A DNA stretch of 64,000 nucleotides, taken from assembly GCF_040111675.1 (NCBI RefSeq), contig NZ_CP157794.1:4999501-5063500 (forward strand), read 5' to 3'. Of this stretch, positions 7,530 to 15,716 are shown piece by piece (position 1 is the stretch's first letter; the number at the start of each line of letters is the position of its first letter). Position numbers and translations under genes: made by a program. The notes under the pieces are model-generated. The model worked only from the letters and a program-made list of their open reading frames with translations, did no database searches and was not told where the DNA came from. Origin of the DNA: Salinarimonas sp. (lineage in GTDB: Bacteria; Pseudomonadota; Alphaproteobacteria; Rhizobiales; Beijerinckiaceae).

Positions 7530-8768
7530 TCAGCCGGCCGCGAGCCGCGCCCGCACCGCGAGCCCGGCCTGCCGGCCGGTCTCGTAGGCGCCGTGGGCCG
7601 TCGAGAAGTCCTGCGCGGAGGTCGCCTCGCCGGCGAAGAACAAACGGTCGTCCACCGGCGCCGCGAGCGCGCCGCGATCCCCCGCATGGCCGGGCAGCGC
7701 GCAGGAATAGGAGCCGTGCACGAAGGGTGTCGTCAGCCAGCTCGTCGACACGATCGCCCGGATCGTGCGGCGCACGCCGGCCCCCATCACGCCGGCGAGC
7801 TCGTCGAGCGCGAAGGCCTCGAAGGCGCGGGGCCCCTCCTTCGCGAGATCGCGCGCGAGCCGGCCGCCGACGAAGACCTCGATGACGGGAAGGCCGAACG
7901 GCCGCAGCAGGTAGGAGCCGGTCTGCGCCGTATGGAGCCGGCCGAAGACGTGCCCGTTCGGCGCGAAGGCCTCGGGCTCGTCGAGCGCCAGGAACAGCTT
8001 GTCGGCGAGGCCGAGCGGCAGCCCCGTCGCCGCGACGGTCTTCTCCGGCAGCGCCGGCGTGAAGCGGATCTCCTGGCGGGCGAGCACCGCCGTCGAGACG
8101 GTGAGGATCACCGCGCGGGCCGAGAGCGCGCCCTTGGGCGTGTCGAGCCGGATGCGCCGGCCGGAATGGTCGAGCGCCGTCACCGGCGTATCGAGCGCGA
8201 CCGGCGCGCCTGCGCCGAACGCGGCGATCAGCGCGCCGTAGCCCTCGCGGACCCGCCAGTTCTCGCCGGTGTCCGCCTCGGCATAGGCGGCGTAGTCGAC
8301 GGTCGAGACCGAATCCAGCTCGACGCCGCTGATATAGCTGGAGATCGCGTCGATCAGCGGGTTGAAGCGGTTGCCCTCCGGCAGGAAGGCGCTCGCCGGC
8401 AGGTCGACGCGCCGGCGCGCGCCCGCGGCGATCGCCTCCTCGAACGCGTCCCAGGCCGCGTCGAAGGCCGCCTCGTCCGCCTCGCTGAAGCCTTCGCCCT
8501 CGGTCTGCTCGCCCCAACGGGGAGGCGTGCGGTCGACGGTGTAGCCGAGCGCGCCGGCGATTTTGGTGAACGGGTTGCGGCTCGCGGAGTGGAGCCAGCC
8601 GCAGCCGAGGTCGAGCGCGAGCTCTCCAGCGGTGCGGGTGTGCGCGCGTCCGCCGATGCGCGGGCCCGCCTCCAGCAGGAGAACCTCCAGCGGCGCGCCC
8701 GCGAGCGCGTCCGCAGCGGCGAGCCCCGCGGCTCCCGCACCGATGATGGCCACGTCGATCTCGCGCAC
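7530..8768 (-). CDS. Flavin-containing amine oxidase family protein
   Basis: A 412-residue FAD enzyme. The dinucleotide-binding motif VAIIGAGAAGLAAADAL is at the N-terminus, followed by the family's EAGPRIGGRAHT segment. The C-terminal FAD motif LFFAGEATSAQDFSTAHGAYETG is also complete. Members oxidise amines such as polyamines or monoamines with release of H2O2. The start is the GTG at 8768, which has GGAGG just upstream and places the FAD motif at residue 4; an ATG at 8876 would add 36 residues lacking family likeness. The substrate cannot be read from sequence. Probably monocistronic. Confidence 0.85.
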   Translation of the reverse strand: MREIDVAIIGAGAAGLAAADALAGAPLEVLLLEAGPRIGGRAHTRTAGELALDLGCGWLHSASRNPFTKIAGALGYTVDRTPPRWGEQTEGEGFSEADEAAFDAAWDAFEEAIAAGARRRVDLPASAFLPEGNRFNPLIDAISSYISGVELDSVSTVDYAAYAEADTGENWRVREGYGALIAAFGAGAPVALDTPVTALDHSGRRIRLDTPKGALSARAVILTVSTAVLARQEIRFTPALPEKTVAATGLPLGLADKLFLALDEPEAFAPNGHVFGRLHTAQTGSYLLRPFGLPVIEVFVGGRLARDLAKEGPRAFEAFALDELAGVMGAGVRRTIRAIVSTSWLTTPFVHGSYSCALPGHAGDRGALAAPVDDRLFFAGEATSAQDFSTAHGAYETGRQAGLAVRARLAAG

Positions 8769-8878
8769 GCCTCGCCTCCGTTCCGCTTCGCCCCAGGATA
8801 TCAAGACGCGGAGCAACCCGGAAGGGGCGCAACCCACAGCCGCGCTCGCGGGTTGCCCCGACGACGCCGGAGACATCG

Positions 8879-9730
8879 ATGCACGCCGCCACCGAGAATC
8901 CCGACCCGCTCGCCGTCGCCGCCGCGCTCGCCGACGCCTACGGCGCCGACCCGTCCGTGCGCGCCATCGCCCTCGGCGGCTCGGCGGCGACGGGGATGGC
9001 GGACGCCCGCTCCGATATCGACCTCTACGTCTACGTGGACGACCCCGACGCCCTGCTTGCGCTCAGGCGCGAGATCGCCGCCGCCCGCGCGGAGCCGGGC
9101 GCGGCCGAGATCGACAACCGCTTCTTCGAGCCCGACGACGAGTGGGCCGATCGGGCGGGAATCGCCGTGGACGTGATGTTCCGCTCGCCGGACGCGTTCG
9201 CCGAGAGCCTCGCCGACGTGCTCGTGCGGCATCGGCCCGCCCTCGGCTACACGACCTGCCTCGCCTTCAACGTGGCGACCGCGATCCCGCTCCGCGATCG
9301 CGACGGCTGGTACGCCGACCTGCAGCGGCTGGCGCAGGCGCCCTATCCCGAGGGGCTGCGGCGGGCCATCGTGCGGCACAACACGCCGATGCTGCGCGGG
9401 GCGCGCGCCTCGTACCACGCCCAGCTCGCGCTCGCCGCCGCGCGCGACGACGCGGTCTCGGCGAATCACCGCACGGCCGCCTTCCTCGCCAGCGCCTTCG
9501 ACGTGCTGTTCGCCCTCGCGCGGCGGCTGCATCCCGGCGAGAAGCGCCTCCTCGCCCATGCCGAGTCGATCGCGACGCCGCCCGGCTTCGCGCGCGCGGT
9601 CGCGGCGCTCGTCGCGGCGCCGCCGCGCGGAAAGCCCGCCATCGCCGCGGAGATCGCGGAGGGGATCGAGGCGCAGGCGGCGGCGCGGCTCGACGAGCGC
9701 GGAGGCGACCCTAGCGCGGCGGGCGCCTGA
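8879..9730 (+). CDS. Nucleotidyltransferase-fold protein
   Basis: A 283-residue protein with an N-terminal polymerase-beta-type nucleotidyltransferase core: the LGGSAATG motif near residues 32-39 followed by the metal-binding pair in SDIDLYVYV, and a third acidic position in VDVMF. The remainder is helical, as in DUF4037-like and aminoglycoside-adenylyltransferase-like proteins. The target (small molecule, protein or RNA) is unknown. It is divergent from the amine oxidase and its last 20 bases overlap the end of the convergent acetyltransferase gene. Confidence 0.75.
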   Translation: MHAATENPDPLAVAAALADAYGADPSVRAIALGGSAATGMADARSDIDLYVYVDDPDALLALRREIAAARAEPGAAEIDNRFFEPDDEWADRAGIAVDVMFRSPDAFAESLADVLVRHRPALGYTTCLAFNVATAIPLRDRDGWYADLQRLAQAPYPEGLRRAIVRHNTPMLRGARASYHAQLALAAARDDAVSANHRTAAFLASAFDVLFALARRLHPGEKRLLAHAESIATPPGFARAVAALVAAPPRGKPAIAAEIAEGIEAQAAARLDERGGDPSAAGA

Positions 9731-10265
9731 GCAGCAGGACCGGACCGCCACCGTACTCCGCCTCCGCCCAGCGCGCGAAGCCCGCCCTCTCCGCGACGCG
9801 CAGGGACGCGACGTTCGCCGGATCGATCATGCAGGTCGCCGGCGCGCCCGCGGCCTGCGCGTCGTGCCAGGCCATCGCCGCGGCCACGGCCTCGCCGGCG
9901 TAGCCGCGCCCGTGCGCCCAGGCGGCGAGGACCCAGCCGCATTCGCGCGTGCCGTCCAGGCTCGGCGAGACCGTGCGCCGGAAATCGGCGAAGCCGACAT
10001 CGCCGACGAAGCGGCCCGTGCCGCGCTCGCGCACGGCCCAATAGCCGAAGCCGAGGAGGCTCCAGAGGCCGGCGTAGCGCAGGAGGCCGCCCCAGCTCTC
10101 CTCACGGCTCGAGGGCGGCTTGGGGATCGAGGCGACCACGGCGGGATCCGCCCACATCGCGGCGACGTCCTCGAGATCCGCCGCCCGATGCGGGCGCAGC
10201 ACCAGCCGATCCGTCACGAGCGTGCGCGGCGCGCCCGCCTCGCTCCCGCCATCCCGCGGCTCCAT
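9711..10265 (-). CDS. GNAT N-acetyltransferase, RimJ/RimL-like
   Basis: A 184-residue GNAT protein. It opens with the LVTDRLVLRPHRAADLEDV region typical of the RimJ/RimL subgroup and has the acetyl-CoA loop around AAWAHGRGYAGEAVAAAM, with the C-terminal ANVASLRVAERAGF motif. The acceptor is unknown. The ATG at 10265 has GGAGGAG upstream and is preferred to an ATG at 10304. The 3' end overlaps the nucleotidyltransferase gene tail to tail by 20 bases. Confidence 0.85.
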   Translation of the reverse strand: MEPRDGGSEAGAPRTLVTDRLVLRPHRAADLEDVAAMWADPAVVASIPKPPSSREESWGGLLRYAGLWSLLGFGYWAVRERGTGRFVGDVGFADFRRTVSPSLDGTRECGWVLAAWAHGRGYAGEAVAAAMAWHDAQAAGAPATCMIDPANVASLRVAERAGFARWAEAEYGGGPVLLLRRPPR

Positions 10266-10706
10266 GCTCACGCTCCTCCGAAATGCCGTCGCGAGCGGGT
10301 TCATACGTCGCCGCCGCCGGACGGTCCATCCATGGAACGCGACGGCCCGCGCGCGCCCTGGAACCCGAGGCGGACCCTCATTGTTGAGCTTCCGCCCGGC
10401 CCATCACGGCGAAATGCGCGTTTCCACCGCGTCAGCTTTCGCCGCGCTTTCGCGTGTTTTCGACAATGATCGCATATGCAGCAGGCTGCCCAGGAAATGA
10501 TCCGTCCGTTGCACAGGCGACGCATACTAGTCGAGGTCATGGAACCATGCGACGTCGACTTGTCCGACGCGCATCTGGACGAGGAACGGGACGTCGAGGC
10601 TCGTCGATGACGGCTCCGCTTTCTTGCCTTCGCCCGAGATATCTCCGATAAACCGAGATGCCCTGTACGGGCGCGTATCGGTCCGTCTCGCCAGGGGAGC
10701 CGTTCG
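10266..10706. other. 440-base intergenic region upstream of otsA
   Basis: No family-recognisable gene is seen. A 44-codon reading frame at 10476-10610 (+) begins MQQAAQEMIRPLHRRR and ends in an acidic tail, but lacks a good ribosome-binding site. The opposite strand over 10527-10640 also reads as plausible protein, so either strand may hold a gene remnant. The last 90 bases contain the likely otsA promoter. No GGAAC-type EcfG promoter with a matching -10 was found. Confidence 0.5.
10624..10652 (+). promoter_or_regulatory. Candidate otsA promoter
   Basis: TTGCCT (10624-10629) and GATAAA (10647-10652) are separated by 17 bases and lie about 55 bases before the otsA start. Each box matches four of six sigma-70 consensus positions. 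It is the best promoter-like pair in this gap; not proven. Confidence 0.4.
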
Positions 10707-12959
10707 TTGCGCACCATGTTTCGTTATGGCGGGATCGCCGTCCTGATCGCGGCCGTCGGCGTTCTCGCCATCCTCCCCTTCGCCTCCACCTTCGTGGAGA
10801 GCTGGGCGCAGCGCGACGTGGACCTGCGCGCGCAGCTCGTCTTCAGCGCCATGCGCGAGCAGGTGGAGGAGCTGCGGGCCGCCGACGACCGGGCGGGGCT
10901 CGAGCGGCTGTTCGCCCGCGTCGCGGAGGACATGCGCATCGCCGGGCTCGGGCTGTGCGACGACGGCGTGCTGGTGATCGCCACCGAGGGACTTCCCGAG
11001 GGCTTCGGCTGCGAGGCGGCGCCGTCCGATCCCGCGGCCGGGCCGCAGCCGGTGCGCCTCGACGGGGACACGGCGCTCGCGACGAGCCACGTCCTGCGGG
11101 ACGGCGACCCGGCGCGGCTCGTGATCCTGCACGACCTCGCCTATGTCCAGGACCGCGCCGGCGAGGCGCGCATGGCCCTCGTGCTCGCGCTCGTCGGGGT
11201 CGGCTTCGGCGGCGCGGCGCTCGCCTCGGTGCTCGCCATCTTCATCCTGAACCGGTGGCGTCATTCGGTGCGCCAGGCGCTCGAGGACGCGCGCGAGGGC
11301 CGCTCGGAGGACGCCGGCCCCTCCGACACCCAGATCGCGGAGGAGATCCGCGGCGCGCTTTCCGAGCTCGACCTCGCGCGCCGGCAGCTCGACACGGTGC
11401 ACACGACCTGGAACCCCGACACGCTGCAGGTCGCCCTCGCCAACGAGCTGCCGGGCTCGGAGGTGATCGTGGTCTCGAACCGCGAGCCCTACATCCACAA
11501 TCGCGCCGAGGACGGCTCGGTCCAGGTGCAGCGCCCGGCCTCGGGCCTGGTTTCGGCGCTGGAGCCCGTCACCCGCGCCTGCGGCGGCACCTGGATCGCC
11601 CACGGATCCGGCTCCGCCGACCGGGACGCCGTCGATGCGCACGACCGCGTCGGCGTGCCCCCGGCGAAGCCCACCTACACCCTGCGCCGGCTCTGGCTGA
11701 CCGACGAGGAGCAGGACGGCTATTATTACGGCTTCGCCAACGAGGGCCTCTGGCCGCTCTGCCACATCGCCTTCGTGCGCCCGATCTTCCGCGAGAGCGA
11801 CTGGCGCTACTACCGAACGGTGAACGAGAAGTTCGCCGAGGCGGTGGTGGCCGAGGCCGACCGGCCGGACCCGATCGTGCTGATCCAGGACTACCACCTG
11901 GCGCTCGCCCCGCGGATGATCCGCGACCGGCTGCCGAACGCGACGATCATCACCTTCTGGCACATCCCCTGGCCCAACTCCGAGACCTTCTCGATCTGCC
12001 CCTGGAAGGAGGAGATCATCGACGGGCTGCTCGGCTCCTCGATCCTGGGCTTCCACACCCAGTTCCACTGCAACAACTTCATCGAGACCGTCGATCGCTT
12101 CATGGAGAGCCGCATCGACCGCGAGCACGATTCGATCTCGCTCGCCGGGCACGAGACCTTCGTGCGGCCCTACCCGATCTCCATCGACTGGCCGCCGGCG
12201 GCGCTCGCCGGGCAGAAGCCGGTGGAGGAGGCGCGGCGCGTGGTGCGCGAGCGGCTGGGACTGTCGCCCGACATCATGCTGGGCGTCGGCATCGAGCGCT
12301 TCGACTACACCAAGGGCATCCTCGACCGGATGCGCGGCGTCGACGCGTTCCTCGGGGAATACCCGCAATGGAAGGGGCGCTTCTGCTTCGCCCAGGTGGC
12401 CGCGCCGACGCGCTCGAAGCTCGCGAGCTACAAGAACCTGCAGGCCGAGGCCGAGGCGCTCGCCGCCGACATCAACGCCCGCCACGGCGCGGACGGATGG
12501 GAGCCGATCAAGCTGCTCGCCCGCCACCACGAGCCGGACGAGGTGTTCGAGCTGTTCCGCGCGGCGGACCTGTGCATCGTCTCCTCGCTGCACGACGGCA
12601 TGAACCTCGTCGCCAAGGAGTTCGTGGCCGCCCGTGACGACGAGCGGGGCGTGCTCGTCCTCTCCGCCTTCGCCGGCGCCTCGCGCGAGCTCTCCGAGGC
12701 CCTGATCGTGAACCCCTACGACGCCTATGCGATGGGACAGGTGATCCACCGCGCTCTCGTCATGGGCGAGGGCGAGCAGCGCGAGCGCATGAAGGTGATG
12801 CGCGAGCAGGTCGAGGCGCGTAACGTCTACCGCTGGGCCGGGCAGATGCTGCTCGACGCCGCCCGCCTGCGCAAGAAGGAGCGCATCATGCGCCTCATCG
12901 ACGCGCAGGAACGCAACCGAGACCGCAGCAAGGAGCGCAGGAGGAAGCCCGCCGCATGA
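10707..12959 (+). CDS. otsA: Membrane-anchored trehalose-6-phosphate synthase with sensor-like N-terminus
   Basis: A 750-residue fusion. Residues 251-720 are a complete GT20 trehalose-6-phosphate synthase: VVSNREPY, VLIQDYHLAL, FWHIPWPNSE, LGFHTQFHCNNF, GVGIERFDYTKG and SSLHDGMNLVAKEF are present. It joins UDP-glucose (or another NDP-glucose) with glucose-6-phosphate. Ahead of it are a membrane helix (about 8-27), an extracytoplasmic segment of about 130 residues with Cys84 and Cys102, a second helix (about 156-181) and a helical linker like the junction of sensor kinases. The TTG at 10707 is chosen because AGGGGAG lies seven bases upstream; an ATG at 10716 is possible. It overlaps otsB by four bases. 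Normal OtsA is about 470 residues and soluble. Confidence 0.92.
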   Translation: MRTMFRYGGIAVLIAAVGVLAILPFASTFVESWAQRDVDLRAQLVFSAMREQVEELRAADDRAGLERLFARVAEDMRIAGLGLCDDGVLVIATEGLPEGFGCEAAPSDPAAGPQPVRLDGDTALATSHVLRDGDPARLVILHDLAYVQDRAGEARMALVLALVGVGFGGAALASVLAIFILNRWRHSVRQALEDAREGRSEDAGPSDTQIAEEIRGALSELDLARRQLDTVHTTWNPDTLQVALANELPGSEVIVVSNREPYIHNRAEDGSVQVQRPASGLVSALEPVTRACGGTWIAHGSGSADRDAVDAHDRVGVPPAKPTYTLRRLWLTDEEQDGYYYGFANEGLWPLCHIAFVRPIFRESDWRYYRTVNEKFAEAVVAEADRPDPIVLIQDYHLALAPRMIRDRLPNATIITFWHIPWPNSETFSICPWKEEIIDGLLGSSILGFHTQFHCNNFIETVDRFMESRIDREHDSISLAGHETFVRPYPISIDWPPAALAGQKPVEEARRVVRERLGLSPDIMLGVGIERFDYTKGILDRMRGVDAFLGEYPQWKGRFCFAQVAAPTRSKLASYKNLQAEAEALAADINARHGADGWEPIKLLARHHEPDEVFELFRAADLCIVSSLHDGMNLVAKEFVAARDDERGVLVLSAFAGASRELSEALIVNPYDAYAMGQVIHRALVMGEGEQRERMKVMREQVEARNVYRWAGQMLLDAARLRKKERIMRLIDAQERNRDRSKERRRKPAA

Positions 12960-13696
12960 CGCACGCTCTGTTCCTCGATTTCGACGGCACGCTGGTGGAG
13001 ATCGTCGACCGCCCGGACGCGGTCGCCGTGAAGCCCGGCGTGCCGGAGACGCTCACCCGTCTCTCCGCCGCGCTGGAGGGCGCGCTCGCCGTCGTCTCCG
13101 GACGGCCGATCGCCTTTCTCGATGCGAAGCTCGAACCCTTCACGCCCGACGCGGCCGGCCTGCACGGGGTCGAGCGCCGCCTCGCCGGCGTGCTCCATCC
13201 CTGCCGGCCGGAGGAGCACCCCGGGCTGCGCCGCGGCATCGAGGGGCTGCACGAGGCCCTCGATCCGGTGGAGAACGTCATCATCGAGGACAAGGGCTGC
13301 TCGGTCGCCGTGCACTGGCGCATGGCGCCCGCCGAGGAGGGCCGCGCCAAGGGCCTCGTCGAGGACCTCGCCGAGCGGCTGGGCTCGGACTACCGCATCC
13401 AGTACGGCAAGATGGTCGCCGAGATTCTCCCCGCGCTCTCCGGCAAGGGACCGATCATCGCGAAGTTCATGGAGGAGGCGCCCTATGCCGGCAAGACGCC
13501 CGTCTTCATCGGCGACGACCTCACCGACGAGAACGGCTTCGAGACGGTCAACCGGCTGGGCGGCGTCGCCGTGCGCATCGGCGACGGCGAGACGGTCGCG
13601 CGCTACCGCCTCCCGTCGGTGAGCGCGCTGGCGAAGACGCTCCACGGCTGGGCCGATCTCGGCCGCGTCGATTTCGACGGCGTGCCGGAGGCGTGA
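12956..13696 (+). CDS. otsB: Trehalose-6-phosphate phosphatase
   Basis: A 246-residue HAD-superfamily phosphatase. The nucleophile motif LDFDGTL is at residues 7-13, the second motif is VVSGRP, and the metal-binding motif GDDLTDENGF lies in the C-terminal half. OtsB removes phosphate from trehalose-6-phosphate to give trehalose, a compatible solute and stress protectant. The ATG at 12956 overlaps the otsA stop (ATGA), so the two enzymes are coupled. A palindromic repeat follows the stop. Confidence 0.95.
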   Translation: MTHALFLDFDGTLVEIVDRPDAVAVKPGVPETLTRLSAALEGALAVVSGRPIAFLDAKLEPFTPDAAGLHGVERRLAGVLHPCRPEEHPGLRRGIEGLHEALDPVENVIIEDKGCSVAVHWRMAPAEEGRAKGLVEDLAERLGSDYRIQYGKMVAEILPALSGKGPIIAKFMEEAPYAGKTPVFIGDDLTDENGFETVNRLGGVAVRIGDGETVARYRLPSVSALAKTLHGWADLGRVDFDGVPEA

Positions 13697-13702
13697 GTCC
13701 TC

Positions 13703-13879
13703 GTCATCCCGGGCCGCGCAGCGGACCCGGGACCCATAACCTCGACGGCGGCTCGAGCGCGCATGCGCGCTCGTCGCGCCGCGTCTCCATGCTCGGATGC
13801 CGCGCGACGCGGCCTGACGGCCGCGAAACAGGCATCGGCGCGTATGGGTCCCGGGTCGCCGTTCGGCGCCCGGGATGAC
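13703..13879. repeat. Large palindromic intergenic repeat, copy A
   Basis: Outer arms of 36-37 bases form an imperfect inverted repeat. The left arm starts GTCATCCCGGG and ends CCCGGGACCCATA; the right arm begins TATGGGTCCCGGG and ends CCCGGGATGAC. Each arm is itself a small hairpin (for example CCGC-GCA-GCGG flanked by CCCGGG). The roughly 100-base centre is also GC-rich and partly self-complementary. It sits between the convergent ends of otsB and trmB and could act as a two-way terminator. A related copy is at 33566-33748. Confidence 0.8.
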
Positions 13880-13907
13880 AGCGATGGAAGCCGCCGAAGC
13901 GACTGTT

Positions 13908-14642
13908 TCACACCCGCTCGAAGGTGAGATAGGAGGGCGTGCGGCCCTCGCGGATCGCCTTCGCCTCGTAGCGGGTGCCGGGCCAGCCGGGATAGGGCGT
14001 GCGCCAGTCGTCGGCGCGCGCCGCCGTCCAGGCGAGGCGCGGCTCCTTCGCGGCGCGGGCCAGCGTCCAGCCCACGTAGTCGTCGATGTCGCTGGCGAAG
14101 CGGAAGATGCCGCCGGGCTTCAGCACGCGGGCGATCTCGGCGAGGCTCTCGGGCGAGACGAAGCGGCGCTTGCGCGTGCGCCGCTTCGGCCACGGATCCG
14201 GGTAGAGCAGATACACGGCCTCGAGCGACGCGTCCGGCAGGGCGGGCAGGAGCAGCGCCGCGTCCTGGTCCCACAGGCGCACGTTGGCGAGGGCCTCCTC
14301 GTCGATCCGCGCCAGCATCTTCGCCATGCCGTTGATGAAAGGCTCGACGCCGATGAAGCCGGCCTGCGGCTCGGCGCGCGCCATGTGCGCCAGGTGCTCG
14401 CCGCCGCCGAAGCCGATCTCGAGCACGATGCGCTCCGGCCGGTGCGGGAAGAGGTCGGACAGGTCGGCGAAGGCCTGCGGCGCCTCGCGCGGGTCGGGGA
14501 CCCGGCGCTCCGGGAGCAGCGTCGCGAGCCGCTCCTCCTGGCCCGGCCGCAGGCGCTTGCCCTTGCGGCGGCCGAAGAATGCGCCGGAGAAGTCTCCTGC
14601 GGGACCCTGGTCCTCCCGGCTTTCGATGTCGTCGTCGGTCAT
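13908..14642 (-). CDS. trmB: tRNA (guanine-N7-)-methyltransferase
   Basis: A 244-residue SAM-dependent methyltransferase. The SAM motif is LEIGFGGGEHLAHMA, and the TrmB-specific LYPDPWPKRRTRKRRFV segment is intact. It forms m7G at position 46 of tRNA. Length is normal for alphaproteobacterial TrmB, with an Arg/Lys-rich N-terminal extension. It ends a run of minus-strand genes, 93 bases after the Trm112-like gene. Confidence 0.95.
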   Translation of the reverse strand: MTDDDIESREDQGPAGDFSGAFFGRRKGKRLRPGQEERLATLLPERRVPDPREAPQAFADLSDLFPHRPERIVLEIGFGGGEHLAHMARAEPQAGFIGVEPFINGMAKMLARIDEEALANVRLWDQDAALLLPALPDASLEAVYLLYPDPWPKRRTRKRRFVSPESLAEIARVLKPGGIFRFASDIDDYVGWTLARAAKEPRLAWTAARADDWRTPYPGWPGTRYEAKAIREGRTPSYLTFERV

Positions 14643-14735
14643 GCGTCTCGTCGTCGCTCGGCTCGGTCGGCGCCGGGATCGGCGCGCGGCCCGCGGCTTA
14701 GCCCATCTCGCCGCCGCGCGCGAGCGCGAAACCGC

Positions 14736-14957
14736 TCAGGAGAGCGGGCGCGCCTCCTCGGGCAGCATGATCGGGATGCCGTCGCGGATCGGATAGGCGA
14801 GCTTCGCCTGGCGCGAGATCAGCTCCTGCGCCGTCCTGTCGTATTCGAGCGGCCCCTTGGTCAGCGGGCAGACCAGGATCTCGAGCAGCTTGGGATCGAT
14901 GGCGAGGGGGCCGGTCGGCTCCGAAGCGGGCGTCTGCTCGGGGGTGGTGTCGCTCAT
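14736..14957 (-). CDS. Trm112-family small protein (YcaR-like)
   Basis: A 73-residue protein with the Trm112 pattern: LLEILVCPLTKGPLEYD, then LAYPIRDGIPIMLPEEAR. Bacterial members have lost most zinc Cys; here only one remains. In eukaryotes Trm112 activates methyltransferases; the bacterial role is not well defined. Its place next to trmB is suggestive but may be chance. It follows the LON-domain gene closely. Confidence 0.85.
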   Translation of the reverse strand: MSDTTPEQTPASEPTGPLAIDPKLLEILVCPLTKGPLEYDRTAQELISRQAKLAYPIRDGIPIMLPEEARPLS

Positions 14958-14979
14958 GGCGTCGTCTCGCTCTCGAACA

Positions 14980-15654
14980 TCATTGCAGCGTCGGCTCGCC
15001 GTCGTCGTCGCCCGAGCGGGCGATCTCGATCTCGGTGAGCGCGATCAGCGCCTCCGCCCGGCTCTTCAGGTCGGGCGCCTCCAGCAGCGCCTGCTTCTCG
15101 CGCACGCCGAAGGGCGTCATCATGCACAGCGCGTTGACCAGCGCCTCGTTCGGCGCCTGCTCCACCCCGCGCCAGTCGACCTCGACCTCCATCGCGTCGA
15201 CGAACTGGCGCAGCGCGCCGAGCACGCCCTCGCGGTCGACCTCCTCCTCGCCGGCGCGGGCGGTGAAGTCGCGCGCGAAGGGCGTGAAGTCCGCCTCCAC
15301 CTGCCGGTAGGGCGTCATGGCGGTCAGCTCGTGGGCGACCTTGAAGCGCGCGATGCCGGTCAGCGTCATCAGGTAGCGCCCGTCGCCGGTCTCGGCGAAC
15401 TGGGTGATCCGCCCGGCGCAGCCGATGGCGTAGAGCTTCGGCGGGCCGCCATGGGCGCCGGCTTCCGCGTCGGGCTGGATCATGCCGATGATCCGGTCCG
15501 TGCGCAGCGCGTCGTCGACCATGGCGAGATAGCGCGGCTCGAAGATGTTGAGCGGCATCTGCCCGCGCGGGAGCAGCAGCGCGCCGGGCAGGGGAAAGAC
15601 CGGGATCGTCTCCGGGCAGTCCTGCGGGCCGCGATAGGAGGCGTTCATCGCCAT
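14980..15654 (-). CDS. LON N-terminal substrate-binding domain protein
   Basis: A 224-residue protein made of a stand-alone Lon N-domain: IPVFPLPGALLLPRGQMPLNIFEPRYLAMV near the start, then IGCAGRITQF and the helical C-terminal half. It lacks the AAA and protease domains of Lon, as is usual for this widespread small family. A role in protein quality control is assumed rather than shown. Start ATG at 15654; a second ATG at 15648 is equally possible. It lies between a thioredoxin-like chaperone gene and a Trm112-like gene on the same strand. Confidence 0.87.
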   Translation of the reverse strand: MAMNASYRGPQDCPETIPVFPLPGALLLPRGQMPLNIFEPRYLAMVDDALRTDRIIGMIQPDAEAGAHGGPPKLYAIGCAGRITQFAETGDGRYLMTLTGIARFKVAHELTAMTPYRQVEADFTPFARDFTARAGEEEVDREGVLGALRQFVDAMEVEVDWRGVEQAPNEALVNALCMMTPFGVREKQALLEAPDLKSRAEALIALTEIEIARSGDDDGEPTLQ

Positions 15655-15716
15655 GTCCGAAAACCCCGCCAGTTCGTGCGGTGCGACGCGGGCCGGCTCG
15701 CTGCGGCCCCGCCGCA

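Noticed and set aside
10266..10706. EcfG general-stress promoter in front of otsAB
   Set aside because: GGAAC occurs at 10541 and 10583, but no GTT-type -10 lies 16-18 bases after either. A sigma-70-like pair fits better.
10527..12749. A 740-codon open frame on the minus strand opposite otsA
   Set aside because: It is antisense to a complete GT20 enzyme and has Arg/Gly/Glu-biased composition without motifs. Only its last part, over the intergenic gap, is considered as a possible remnant.
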